From an uncultured Collinsella sp. (lineage in GTDB: Bacteria > Actinomycetota > Coriobacteriia > Coriobacteriales > Coriobacteriaceae), in contig CABUXL010000015.1 of NCBI GenBank assembly GCA_902495525.1, forward strand, positions 1 to 39,523: a stretch of 39,523 nucleotides of DNA, in the 5' to 3' direction. Below the pieces are notes generated by a model that was not told the origin of the DNA, ran no database searches, and saw only the letters and a list, made by a program, of their open reading frames with translations. Numbering within the stretch: the first letter of the stretch is position 1; each line of letters starts with the position of its first letter. Shown piece by piece: positions 25,696 to 33,461 of the stretch. Both the position numbers and the translations under genes were made by a program.

Positions 25696-28182
25696 TTAGA
25701 GGTAGCGGCCGGTGGTGCTCTTAGGGCAGGCCGCGATGTCGCCCGGCGTGCCGGCGCAGACAATCTGTCCGCCCGCGTCGCCGCCGCCCGGGCCCATGTC
25801 GATCACGTAATCGGCATTACGGATAAGGTCGAGGTCGTGTTCGATCACGATAACCGTGGCGCCCTTGGCAACGAGGCCATCAAACACACTCAGCAGAACC
25901 TGAACATCGAGCGGATGCAGGCCGATCGTGGGCTCGTCGAATACGAATACGGCATCGTCCTGCACGCGGCCCATCTCGCTCGCAAGCTTAAGTCGCTGCG
26001 CCTCGCCGCCCGAGAGCGCCGGCGTGGGCTCGCCCAGCGTGAGGTAACCCAGGCCCAGGTCGTGCAAGGTCTGCAAGCGCGCCTGGACCTTCTTGAGTCC
26101 TACCGTGGCGTCGAGGGCCTCGTCCACGCTCATGTCCATGAGCTGCGGCAATGTAAGTAGGCTGCCGTCCTTGCCCTCGCGATGGATATGCGAGGCTGCG
26201 TCGGCATAACGCGAGCCGCGGCATGCAGGGCAGACGATCTCGACATCGGGCAAAAACTGCACGTCAAGCGATATCGAACCCGTGCCATCGCACGTAGGAC
26301 AGCGCAAGGTGCCAGTGTTGTAGCTAAAGGCACCCGCCTTATACCCTGCCTCCTTGGCCTCGGGCGTACGGGCAAAGGCGCGGCGCAGCTCGTCATGGAT
26401 GTCGGCATAGGTCGCCACCGTCGAGCGCACGTTGGCACCGATGGGCGTGGCGTCAATCAGGTTGGCGCGCGCGATACCCTCGGCATCGATCCAACGCACG
26501 TGCCTTGGCAGGCGCTCGCCGGCTGCCTGCGCCTTGAGTGCCGGGATGAGCGTCTCGAGCACCAGCGTCGTCTTGCCCGAACCCGAAACACCCGTCACCG
26601 CGACAAGGCGGCCGCGCGGGATATCGACTTCGAGCGGTTTGACGGTATGGATGGCACCGGTCGCCATACGGATATGGCCTTGGTCGAACAGTTCGTCGTC
26701 AGTCACCTGCGGGCGCAGACGCTTGGGGTCCGAGCGCAAAAACGGCGCGATGCGGCTATCCTGCGATTGTTCGACCTCACATACCGTACCGGCGGCGATT
26801 ACATGACCGCCGCCCGCTCCGGCAACGGGGCCCATCTCGACCAGATAGTCGGCTTCCGCCAGCACGCGCGTGTCGTGATCGACGACAGCCACGGTGTTGC
26901 CGTCATCCACCAGATCGCGCATCACGCCCACCAAGCCGTCGACATTGGCAGGATGCAAGCCGATCGAAGGCTCGTCCAGCACATACAACACGCCCGTCGA
27001 TCGGTTGCGTACCACGCGGGCAAGCTGCACGCGCTGGCGCTCACCCGTCGAAAGCGTGGCGCCGGCGCGGTCAAGCGAAAGGTAGTCGAGCCCCAGGTCG
27101 ACCAGGCGGCGAGCCGTACTCAAAAACGAATCGCAGATGTCCGTCGCCATGAGCCGCATCTCGGTCGGCAAGGATGCGGGCACTCCGCGCACCCACTCAA
27201 TCGCCTCGCCCAGCGTCATGGCCGCCGCCTGCGCCAGATTGATACCGCGCACCTGTGGCTGGCGCGCAGCCTTGGAAAGACGCGTACCGCCGCAATCACG
27301 GCATGGCCCCTCGCGCAAAAAACGCGCAACGCGCTTAAGGCCCTTGTCGTCCTTAACCTTGGCGAGCGCATTCTCGACGGTATAGACGGCGTTGTAGTAG
27401 GTAAAGTCGAGCGGCGTGGCGCCCTCTCCGTTTTTGGGAACGTAGAGAATGTGCTTCTTAACCGCCGGGCCATGGAACACGATATCGCGCTCTTTAGGCG
27501 TGAGCTGGTTAAACGGCACGTCGGTGCGCACGCCCATCTCGCCGGCCACCTGCTTCATCAGATCCCACATGAGCGTGCCCCAAGGAAGCACCGCACCCTC
27601 GTTGATAGTCTTTGACTCGTCGGGCACCAGGCTCGCCTCGTCCACCTCGCGCATAACGCCCGTGCCGCCGCAGGTAGGGCACGCACCGCCGCTGTTAAAG
27701 GCAAGGTCCTCGGCACTCGGCGCATAAAACTCGCGGCCGCATGCGGGGCACGCGAGCGACAGGCCCGCGGCCACGTTAAGGCTCGGCTCCACACGCGCCC
27801 CGCAGTGCGGGCACACGTGATGGGCGCAACGGCTAAAGAGCAGACGCAGGCTATTGTTGAGCTCGGTCATGGTGCCAAAAGTGGAACGCACGCCCGGCAC
27901 GCTCGGACGCTGGTGTAGTGCGAGCGCCGCCGGCACGTGCAGCACCTCATCCACCTGAGCGTGCTCGGCCTGCGTCAGACGACGGCGGGTATAGGTGCTG
28001 AGCGCCTCCAAGTAGCGACGCGAGCCCTCGGCGTAAAGAACGCCCAGTGCCAGCGAGCTCTTGCCCGAACCCGATACGCCGGCAATACCCACGAGCTTTC
28101 CCAGCGGAATATCGATATCGATGTTCTTGAGGTTATGGACGCGCGCGCCACGTACCTCGATAGCACTTGGCTGTTGCGACAC
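25696..28182 (-). CDS. Class II UvrA-like ABC ATPase (UvrA2)
   Basis: Tandem ABC-ATPase related to the DNA damage recognition subunit UvrA, 828 residues. GTG at 28182 is chosen because AAGGGGAG lies eight bases upstream; the open frame to 28254 crosses a palindrome and the next gene. The first half has Walker A GVSGSGKSSL, zinc cysteines CPHC...CPAC and CPTC, and a signature LSTGERQRVQLA. The second half has GVSGSGKTTL, CPTC...CPAC and LSGGEAQRLKLA. Between CPHCGARVEP and FNSGGACPTCGG only about 30 residues remain, where canonical UvrA carries its UvrB-binding domain of roughly 120 residues. It therefore belongs to class II, which includes DrrC-like drug-resistance proteins. It should bind DNA but not recruit UvrB. 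A role in tolerance to DNA-binding compounds is inferred. Confidence 0.92.
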   Translation of the reverse strand: MSQQPSAIEVRGARVHNLKNIDIDIPLGKLVGIAGVSGSGKSSLALGVLYAEGSRRYLEALSTYTRRRLTQAEHAQVDEVLHVPAALALHQRPSVPGVRSTFGTMTELNNSLRLLFSRCAHHVCPHCGARVEPSLNVAAGLSLACPACGREFYAPSAEDLAFNSGGACPTCGGTGVMREVDEASLVPDESKTINEGAVLPWGTLMWDLMKQVAGEMGVRTDVPFNQLTPKERDIVFHGPAVKKHILYVPKNGEGATPLDFTYYNAVYTVENALAKVKDDKGLKRVARFLREGPCRDCGGTRLSKAARQPQVRGINLAQAAAMTLGEAIEWVRGVPASLPTEMRLMATDICDSFLSTARRLVDLGLDYLSLDRAGATLSTGERQRVQLARVVRNRSTGVLYVLDEPSIGLHPANVDGLVGVMRDLVDDGNTVAVVDHDTRVLAEADYLVEMGPVAGAGGGHVIAAGTVCEVEQSQDSRIAPFLRSDPKRLRPQVTDDELFDQGHIRMATGAIHTVKPLEVDIPRGRLVAVTGVSGSGKTTLVLETLIPALKAQAAGERLPRHVRWIDAEGIARANLIDATPIGANVRSTVATYADIHDELRRAFARTPEAKEAGYKAGAFSYNTGTLRCPTCDGTGSISLDVQFLPDVEIVCPACRGSRYADAASHIHREGKDGSLLTLPQLMDMSVDEALDATVGLKKVQARLQTLHDLGLGYLTLGEPTPALSGGEAQRLKLASEMGRVQDDAVFVFDEPTIGLHPLDVQVLLSVFDGLVAKGATVIVIEHDLDLIRNADYVIDMGPGGGDAGGQIVCAGTPGDIAACPKSTTGRYL

Positions 28183-28209
28183 TGTCACCGCTCCCCTTCC
28201 TATTGATCG

Positions 28210-28243
28210 AATGTGACAAAGGGACAGTCCCTCATGCCACATT
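28210..28243. repeat. GTGACAAAGGGAC palindrome, family A, copy 3 (diverged arm)
   Basis: The left arm AATGTGACAAAGGGAC is intact. The right arm GTCCCTCATGCCACATT has changes. On the minus strand it shows CTGTCCC followed by TTTGTCACATT. It overlaps the TAA stop of the second ATPase gene and sits 28 bases before the UvrA-like start. Confidence 0.88.
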
Positions 28244-29360
28244 ACTCGTGCCATAAAATGCGATCGCGAATGTACTCGCCCAGCATGGGCACGCTAAACC
28301 GCACAAGGCCGTATCCGGCGGCCTCGATGACGCGCTCGCGAATCAGGCTTGCGCGATATTTACTCGCCCAGCTCTGAGTGCGATCGCAGCGCTCAATGAT
28401 ATCCGCCATGCGCGTCGGCTTACCCTCGTCAGTAGCCATGGCCTCGATAAAAAGGCGCTGTGGACTGCGCAGCCCGTAATACAGGGGCGCGTCAACCGCT
28501 TCGTAGAACTCGGAGACGGCATCCGCATGGCCATCCTCGACATCGCGCCTTTCAATGACCTGCGAGCCACGCCGGACAGCAGAGCGCCACATGTAATATC
28601 CCACCAGCTGAACCATATAGGGATGCCCCATGCTCTTGTGTGCCGCAAGGTCCGCCGTCTCCGCGTCAACGCAAAGGCCAGCGTCTTTGACCGTCTGGAT
28701 ATATGAATCGCGCACCTTGGGCAAAGATATCGCCCCCAGCGTACGCTGCTGGGCACGCCGCAAAAACGTCACGCTCGGCTCTTCGAGCAAGTCATCAACC
28801 ATACTGGGCAAGCCGGCGAACGCCAGCGCAAGACCGCGCTGGTCGCTATCGGGCAAGCCCGTGGCATCTTGATCTCCGAGCACCTGCTGATAGAGAACGG
28901 CAAGAGCCGCCAGTTCCTCGATAGACGCCGATTGCGCCTCGTCAATCGCAAACAGGATGCCCTTGCCTGGACCGAGCTTCTTGAGGCGCTCGTTGACCAG
29001 CCCCCGTAGCGTCTCGCCCTTTGCCCGAGCCGCCTCGACCGACATCCGACCAAACGACAGCCCAAACTCCATTGACGTCACAACGGGTTTATTCGAGCGA
29101 AGCGCGTCGGCCAGGCGATCGCACAAGCCAAGCGAGGCGGAATCGGAGATAACCGCCCATCCGCGCTCATTGGCTAGACGTTGCAGCTCCCGCAGGAGAA
29201 CTGTCTTGCCGCAGCCGCGGTTTCCCGTAATGAGCATGAGCCTGCCCGGCGCTCCGGCGCCGTTATCGAGCCCTTCCTCGAAATCTTCGATGACCGACTC
29301 GCGACCGATGAGCACCGGAGGCCGCTTACCTGCCGTTGGCTTAAAGGGATTTGGATTCAT
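28242..29360 (-). CDS. AAA ATPase with C-terminal winged helix, second of a related pair
   Basis: AAA_16/ORC-like ATPase, 372 residues. The N-terminus NPFKPTAGKRPPVLIGR is followed by Walker A GNRGCGKT (46-53), Walker B GILFAIDEAQ near residue 140, AFAGLPSMVDDL, and FLRRAQQRTLG, which is shared with the first ATPase. The C-terminal part resembles a winged helix. ATG at 29360 has GAGGAGG five bases upstream. It is transcribed toward the UvrA-like gene, 59 bases away, and may be cotranscribed unless the palindrome between them terminates. Three phased 10-bp repeats precede it. Cellular role unknown. Confidence 0.84.
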   Translation of the reverse strand: MNPNPFKPTAGKRPPVLIGRESVIEDFEEGLDNGAGAPGRLMLITGNRGCGKTVLLRELQRLANERGWAVISDSASLGLCDRLADALRSNKPVVTSMEFGLSFGRMSVEAARAKGETLRGLVNERLKKLGPGKGILFAIDEAQSASIEELAALAVLYQQVLGDQDATGLPDSDQRGLALAFAGLPSMVDDLLEEPSVTFLRRAQQRTLGAISLPKVRDSYIQTVKDAGLCVDAETADLAAHKSMGHPYMVQLVGYYMWRSAVRRGSQVIERRDVEDGHADAVSEFYEAVDAPLYYGLRSPQRLFIEAMATDEGKPTRMADIIERCDRTQSWASKYRASLIRERVIEAAGYGLVRFSVPMLGEYIRDRILWHE

Positions 29361-29396
29361 GTCGGCCTCCTCGGATTGGCAAACGCTGTAAATAGT

Positions 29397-29426
29397 TATA
29401 CCAACTTATACCGAGTTGTACCAACT
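29397..29426. repeat. Three tandem 10-bp repeats upstream of the second ATPase gene
   Basis: TATACCAACT, TATACCGAGT and TGTACCAACT follow each other without gaps, 37-66 bases before the ATPase start codon. A 10-bp period places them on one face of the helix, as for cooperative repressor or activator sites. The binding protein is unknown. Confidence 0.55.
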
Positions 29427-29427
29427 A

Positions 29428-29460
29428 AATGTGACAAATGAGCAGCCCCCCTTGTCACAT
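29428..29460. repeat. GTGACAA palindrome, family A, copy 4 (decayed core)
   Basis: Arms ATGTGACAA (29429-29437) and TTGTCACAT (29452-29460) are intact; the centre is changed to CAGCCCCC. Its right arm supplies the final Met codon and TGA stop of the TetM-like gene, the same position as in trmL. Confidence 0.85.
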
Positions 29461-31458
29461 GTGGCCGAAAAACTCGGCGTCTGCTGCTCGCCAGGGGCGG
29501 AAGGTGGTGGGATCGATCTTTACGTGCGCCGCGGCGGGTACGTCGTACCATTTGACCGTGTAGCCGGCTCCGTGGGCGCAAAAGACCGAGTCGGGCGTGT
29601 TGGGCAGATCGGCCTCGGGCTCGTAGGCGGCCGTCTCGATGACGCGCTCGGTATCATGACAGGCCGCATAACCGGCGAACTCCAGGTACAGATGCCCGCG
29701 ACCGCCCGTGTAGGCAGCCACCTCCAGCGCATAATCCTGCACCTCGGATGCCGGCACGCGACCCACAAGCTTCGCCCGGTCTCCCGCCATCGTCGGCGGC
29801 TCGTACTCGGCACCCATGCGCGTGGCATCCGAGAGCGCCCGGCCCACGCACTCCCCCGGCACCTCGAGCTCAAAGTGATACCACGGCTCCAACAGCACCG
29901 CCGCGCCGGCCTCGCGCGCCTGCATCAAACCTTGGCGAATCGCGCGGTACGTTGCCTGACGAAAGTCACCGCCCTCGGTGTGCTTGGCATGCGCACGGCC
30001 GCCCGTGAGCGTAATACGCACATCGGTAATGGGCGAGCCGGTCAACACGCCCAGGTGATCGCGCTCCATGGCGTTGGTGAGTGCCAGGCGCTGCCAGTTA
30101 AGATCGAGCTCGTCGGTCGAGGTCACGGTGCCAAACTGCACGCCCGAACCCGCTGGCAACGGCTCCAGACGCAGGTGCACCTCGGCATAGTGGCGCAGTG
30201 GCTCAAAGTGGCCCACGCCCTCGACCGGCTGCGAAATAGTCTCCTTATAGAGAATGCCGCCAGGCTCAAACGCAATCGAAAGGCAAAAGCGATCTGCCAA
30301 CACCCGCTGCACGACCTCGAGCTGCACGGCGCCCATCAACTGCAAGTGAATCTGCTCAAGATGCGTATTCCAGCTTACGCCGAGCATGGGATCTTCGTCC
30401 GCCAGCTCAGTCAGTGCTTTGAACACCGCATGGACATCGTGTTCGCCTGGAAGCACCGTATAGGTGAGGACCGGCGCAATGACGGGCGCATCGCCCGCGG
30501 GCTCCGCGCCCAAGGCGTCCCCCGGGCGAACGTGCGCAAGACCCGTCACGGCACAAATACCGCCAGCAGCAACTTCTTGGGCAAGCTCATACTTCTCGCC
30601 GTTATAGATGCGTACCTGATCGACCTTCTGCTCCCATGCCTCGGCACCGGAACGTCCTCCAATCATCTGCTTGGCATGCAGTGTGCCGCCCGTCACCTTG
30701 ACCCAGGTAAGACGCTCGCCACGGTCTCCACGACTCACGCGATAGACGCGCGCGGCAAACTCCGGGAGCCACGCCTGTTCACGCATCAGCGCGCATATGC
30801 CATTTAACAGCTCGTCCACGCCTTGGTCCTTGAGCGCCGAGCCGGCAAAGCAGGGAAAGAGCTTGCGCTCGGCAACCATGCGCGACAGCGTTGCGACAGA
30901 AAGCTCACCCGCTTCAAAAAACTCCTCGAGCGTCGCCTCGTCCAACGCAGCAGCGTCCTCCCAAGCGGCACCGCCCGCCAACAGTTCGTTGGCATCCAGA
31001 CAGCCTTCGGACAGACGCTGCCCAAGTTGTGCCACCAAAACATCGTGGCCGGGATTCTCCAAATCGATTTTGTTGATATAGATGAACGTCGGGATGTCAT
31101 AGCGCGCAAGCAGGCGCCACAGGGTTTCGGTGTGCCCCTGCACGCCATCGTTGGCGCCCACAACCAAAATCGCATAGTCGAGCGCGCGCAATGTGCGCTC
31201 CGCCTCGGCAGAAAAATCGACATGCCCCGGTGCATCCACGAGCATGACGTGGGTATCGCCATGGTCGAGCACGGCCTGCGACGAGAAGATCGTAATGCCG
31301 CGCTCGCGCTCGATGGCGTTGGTATCCAGGTGCGAGTCGCCATCGTCAACGCGGCCACGCTTGCGAATGCGACCCGCGTTGAACAGCATGGCCTCGGCCA
31401 GCGTGGTCTTGCCGGCATCGACATGCGCCAAGATTCCAACGACCGCTTGCTTCGACAT
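29455..31458 (-). CDS. TetM-like ribosome-associated translation factor GTPase
   Basis: EF-G/TetM-family GTPase, 667 residues. ATG at 31458 has AGAGGAGA about five bases upstream. GTPase motifs are AHVDAGKTT (11-19), RERGITI (51-57), DAPGHVDF (75-82) and NKID (129-132). The C-terminal part follows ribosomal protection proteins (LLEPWYHFELEVPGE, GRVPASEVQDY, YTGGRGHLYLEFAGY). The domain IV tip, which in TetM reads YYSPVSTPADF and reaches the tetracycline site, is here AHAKHTEGGDF. The Ser-Pro-Val contact residues are therefore missing. It is best called a TetM-like translation factor; tetracycline resistance is possible but not supported by that loop. It has its own putative promoter upstream and ends inside a palindromic repeat. 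Confidence 0.88.
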   Translation of the reverse strand: MSKQAVVGILAHVDAGKTTLAEAMLFNAGRIRKRGRVDDGDSHLDTNAIERERGITIFSSQAVLDHGDTHVMLVDAPGHVDFSAEAERTLRALDYAILVVGANDGVQGHTETLWRLLARYDIPTFIYINKIDLENPGHDVLVAQLGQRLSEGCLDANELLAGGAAWEDAAALDEATLEEFFEAGELSVATLSRMVAERKLFPCFAGSALKDQGVDELLNGICALMREQAWLPEFAARVYRVSRGDRGERLTWVKVTGGTLHAKQMIGGRSGAEAWEQKVDQVRIYNGEKYELAQEVAAGGICAVTGLAHVRPGDALGAEPAGDAPVIAPVLTYTVLPGEHDVHAVFKALTELADEDPMLGVSWNTHLEQIHLQLMGAVQLEVVQRVLADRFCLSIAFEPGGILYKETISQPVEGVGHFEPLRHYAEVHLRLEPLPAGSGVQFGTVTSTDELDLNWQRLALTNAMERDHLGVLTGSPITDVRITLTGGRAHAKHTEGGDFRQATYRAIRQGLMQAREAGAAVLLEPWYHFELEVPGECVGRALSDATRMGAEYEPPTMAGDRAKLVGRVPASEVQDYALEVAAYTGGRGHLYLEFAGYAACHDTERVIETAAYEPEADLPNTPDSVFCAHGAGYTVKWYDVPAAAHVKIDPTTFRPWRAADAEFFGHM

Positions 31459-31519
31459 GGCTCTCCTCTTATTGCAAGCCCATCGCACGCGGCAACGGGC
31501 ATCCTCGTTCCACACTGGA

Positions 31520-31548
31520 TGATACAATTTACGGGCCGGTGGGCGAAG
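31520..31548 (-). promoter_or_regulatory. Putative promoter of the TetM-like GTPase gene
   Basis: On the minus strand a -35-like TTCGCC and a -10 TATCAT (plus-strand 31520-31525) are separated by 17 bases. The leader to the start codon would be about 55 bases. The -10 overlaps a plus-strand extended -10 (31521-31529), giving face-to-face promoters. Confidence 0.45.
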
Positions 31549-31730
31549 CGGGCCCTATCCCCCGACCGAGCTCATCGCCCCGCGTTGCCGCGCGGCGATT
31601 TTCGTAGGTTCGCGCCTTGCGAAAGCCGGCACCTCCCCTTTTTGTCTGCCCGGGTTCATCTGGAACGGCAGCGACGCGAGCCCCACAACAACGCGTTTTA
31701 CCAAAAATGGCCCCACCCGGGGCCATTTTC
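31535..31730 (+). ncRNA. Candidate structured non-coding RNA, about 195 nt
   Basis: The 305-base gap between the GTPase and GNAT genes holds no convincing protein gene. On the plus strand an extended -10 (TGATACAAT, 31521-31529) points into a G+C-rich, hairpin-rich stretch (for example TTCGC/GCGAA near 31609-31624) that ends at an intrinsic terminator (31704-31729). Promoter, structured body and terminator suggest a small RNA of about 195 nt. It lacks the GGAAG/GCAGC loop of SRP RNA and I cannot match it to tmRNA, RNase P or 6S RNA. A minus-strand leader function for the GTPase gene is the alternative. Confidence 0.35.
31704..31729. terminator. Intrinsic terminator between GNAT and GTPase genes
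   Basis: Perfect 11-bp arms AAAATGGCCCC and GGGGCCATTTT with a 4-base loop. The minus-strand continuation gives TTTTT, so it can end the GNAT transcript. On the plus strand it is followed by CATTT and could end the candidate RNA. Confidence 0.88.
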
Positions 31731-31763
31731 ATTTAGATGGAGTGTTGGCATGCGCCTGGGCGC

Positions 31764-32255
31764 TTATGCCTCGCGCAGCCAGTCAAACGCAATGCGCGGC
31801 GTGCCGTCCGACACATGGATAATGCCGACACGCTCGAATCCCGCCTTGATGCTCGCACGCTGCATGGGCAGATTGTCCTGATGCGTGTCGATGCGCAGGT
31901 GATCGGCACGCTCTTTGGCAAAGGCGAACATCGCAGCCGCGATACCGTGCACGGTGCCGTCGGATGCCACACGGTGCAGCACGGCGTACGGAGTGTCGCT
32001 GCGCCACCGACCGTCCTCGATGACGTCATAGCACTCGTCCGGACCCGGTAAAAAGGCAAACGTCGCCACCACGCGACCGTCGACTTCGCACACATAGCTG
32101 CCACCGGCGGCGATATCGGCAGCCACCTGCTCGACCGAAGGCGTGCCCTCGGGCCACTGCGTGGCGTTGCCATGCGCGCGCATAAAGGCGCGGGCGACGT
32201 CATAGATGGCCATAACGGCGGGAATGTCGGTATCGAGGGTTTTTCTGATCATCAC
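31764..32255 (-). CDS. GNAT-family N-acetyltransferase
   Basis: Acetyl-CoA-dependent acyltransferase of 163 residues with the GNAT fold. RKTLDTDIPAVMAIYDVAR forms the first strand and helix. GTVHGIAAAMFAFAKERADHLRIDTHQDNLPMQRASIKAGFERVG spans the acetyl-CoA region and the conserved Asn-x-x-x-x-x-x-x-GF part. The start is GTG at 32255 or the adjacent ATG at 32252; a GAGG site is 7-10 bases upstream and does not decide between them. It ends before an intrinsic terminator. Substrate unknown. Confidence 0.88.
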   Translation of the reverse strand: MMIRKTLDTDIPAVMAIYDVARAFMRAHGNATQWPEGTPSVEQVAADIAAGGSYVCEVDGRVVATFAFLPGPDECYDVIEDGRWRSDTPYAVLHRVASDGTVHGIAAAMFAFAKERADHLRIDTHQDNLPMQRASIKAGFERVGIIHVSDGTPRIAFDWLREA

Positions 32256-32329
32256 GCGGCGACCTCACGTTTATTGGTATCACTTTGATTGAGCAATGAT
32301 ACCAACGTTTGGAGAGGGGCGCGAAGCAG

Positions 32330-32626
32330 ATGGGAAGCAAAAAGCGAGCCGCCTGGTCAAAGGCCAAAAGCGAGTTTTTGGGCGCTGCCACCGGCGGCGA
32401 TATGAGCGACCTGTTTGCGCGCGAGGACGAGCGCCGCGACGCCCTGGACGCCGAGCGCGATGAGGCCTGGCGCTACAAGTCGTGCGAGCGCAAAAACCGG
32501 TACGACACACGCGCCGAGGCCGAGGCCGTTATGGCCGACTGCGAAAACCGCGGGCGGCGTGGTTTGGCCTGCTACAAATGCGAATACTGCGGCGGATGGC
32601 ACCTGACGTCGCACCCTTGGAGATAG
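32330..32626 (+). CDS. Small basic protein with C-terminal CxxC-GGWH motif
   Basis: I do not recognise a named family. The product is 98 residues and charged throughout, with alternating basic and acidic stretches. It ends in ACYKCEYCGGWHLTSHPWR, where CxxC plus two His could bind zinc, after KNRYDTRAEAEAVMADC. Similar tails (CxxCGGWH) occur in many short actinobacterial and phage proteins, so the gene is probably real. ATG at 32330 has GAGAGGGG about ten bases upstream; a TTG at 32309 is the alternative. It is divergent from the GNAT gene and convergent with rsmJ. Nucleic acid binding is a guess. Confidence 0.7.
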   Translation: MGSKKRAAWSKAKSEFLGAATGGDMSDLFAREDERRDALDAERDEAWRYKSCERKNRYDTRAEAEAVMADCENRGRRGLACYKCEYCGGWHLTSHPWR

Positions 32627-32693
32627 GCGCCGCATCGGCGCGACGCTCACGCAGCGGCACGGCACCGACACATCGCCGACCATCGCACGCAAA

Positions 32694-33398
32694 CTACGGG
32701 CGCGGCGGCACCAAAACATCGTAGCGGACGGCCTTGCCCGCAAGCTGATAGCTCGGCTTAACGCCGGCAAGCAGCGGCCCCTTCACCGGTCGCTTGATAA
32801 CGACCTTGCGCGGATGCACTGCGAGCGCAGCCTCGACCAACATCCCCTCATCGGCACATGGCTGCTCCAAATGGTGCAAGAGCTGGAACTTCTTTTTAAC
32901 CGCCGCACTCTTGGTACGCTCGGGAAACATGGGATCCAGATACACCACATCGGGGGCCGCGAGCTCACCGTGCTCGACCAGCTCAGCCGTATGGCGAAGG
33001 CCGGCAATGCTGTCCTCGCCCGCATGCAAGCGCATGCGTGCCACGGCGTCCGCAAGCGCCGGATCATCTGCCGCGCGATCCAAAGCGTCCTTGAGGAGCG
33101 CCGCGATTACGCAATCCTGTTCATACAGATCGACGGTAAAGCCCGCGGCCGCCAGCAGCAGCGAATCCTCGCCAAAGCCCGCCGTGGCATCAATCGCCCA
33201 TGGGTTCTCGATGCCTTTCGTGCGCGCGGCCTTTACCAGCAGCTCTTGCTGCAGACGGCCCTGTTTGAGTCGTGGCAGCATGCGGCCAAAATCGGCGCGC
33301 AGCTCCATCGTGCCGTCGGTGAGCGTGAGGCCCTCGGACTTCCCGGTCAGCTCAAGCCCCGCGGCCCGAGCAACAGAAAAGGGATCGACGACACCCAT
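32694..33398 (-). CDS. rsmJ: 16S rRNA (guanine1516-N2)-methyltransferase, RsmJ-like
   Basis: Class I AdoMet-dependent methyltransferase, 234 residues, modifying G1516 of 16S rRNA in E. coli. Signatures are DATAGFGEDSLLLAAAGF (AdoMet loop), VVYLDPMFPERTKSAAVKKK (the DPMYP-type catalytic motif with the KSALVKK stretch typical of RsmJ) and KVVIKRP. ATG at 33398 has AAGGAGT five bases upstream. A 47-residue membrane protein gene lies 63 bases upstream on the same strand, probably in the same transcript. Confidence 0.88.
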   Translation of the reverse strand: MGVVDPFSVARAAGLELTGKSEGLTLTDGTMELRADFGRMLPRLKQGRLQQELLVKAARTKGIENPWAIDATAGFGEDSLLLAAAGFTVDLYEQDCVIAALLKDALDRAADDPALADAVARMRLHAGEDSIAGLRHTAELVEHGELAAPDVVYLDPMFPERTKSAAVKKKFQLLHHLEQPCADEGMLVEAALAVHPRKVVIKRPVKGPLLAGVKPSYQLAGKAVRYDVLVPPRP

Positions 33399-33461
33399 GG
33401 GTACTCCTTAGCAAGCAAAGCGGATACGTGAGCGCCGCATGTGTCGGCACTCAATCGTCCG

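Noticed and set aside
26182..27615. 477-codon plus-strand open frame
   Set aside because: Antisense to the UvrA-like gene; no domain and no start signal.
24404..29460. CRISPR array from the repeated GTGACAAAGGGAC units
   Set aside because: Copies are 1-3 kb apart with genes between them and vary in the arms; no regular spacers and no cas genes.
29416..30807. 463-codon plus-strand open frame
   Set aside because: Antisense to the TetM-like GTPase, which carries all GTPase motifs on the other strand.
31535..31730. SRP (4.5S) RNA
   Set aside because: A weak resemblance around TGGAACGGCAGCGAC lacks the conserved symmetric loop and GGAAG context, which is nearly invariant in real SRP RNA.
31529..31732. 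67-codon minus-strand open frame
   Set aside because: Begins inside a terminator hairpin, has no ribosome binding site and covers the candidate structured RNA; treated as a shadow of that RNA.
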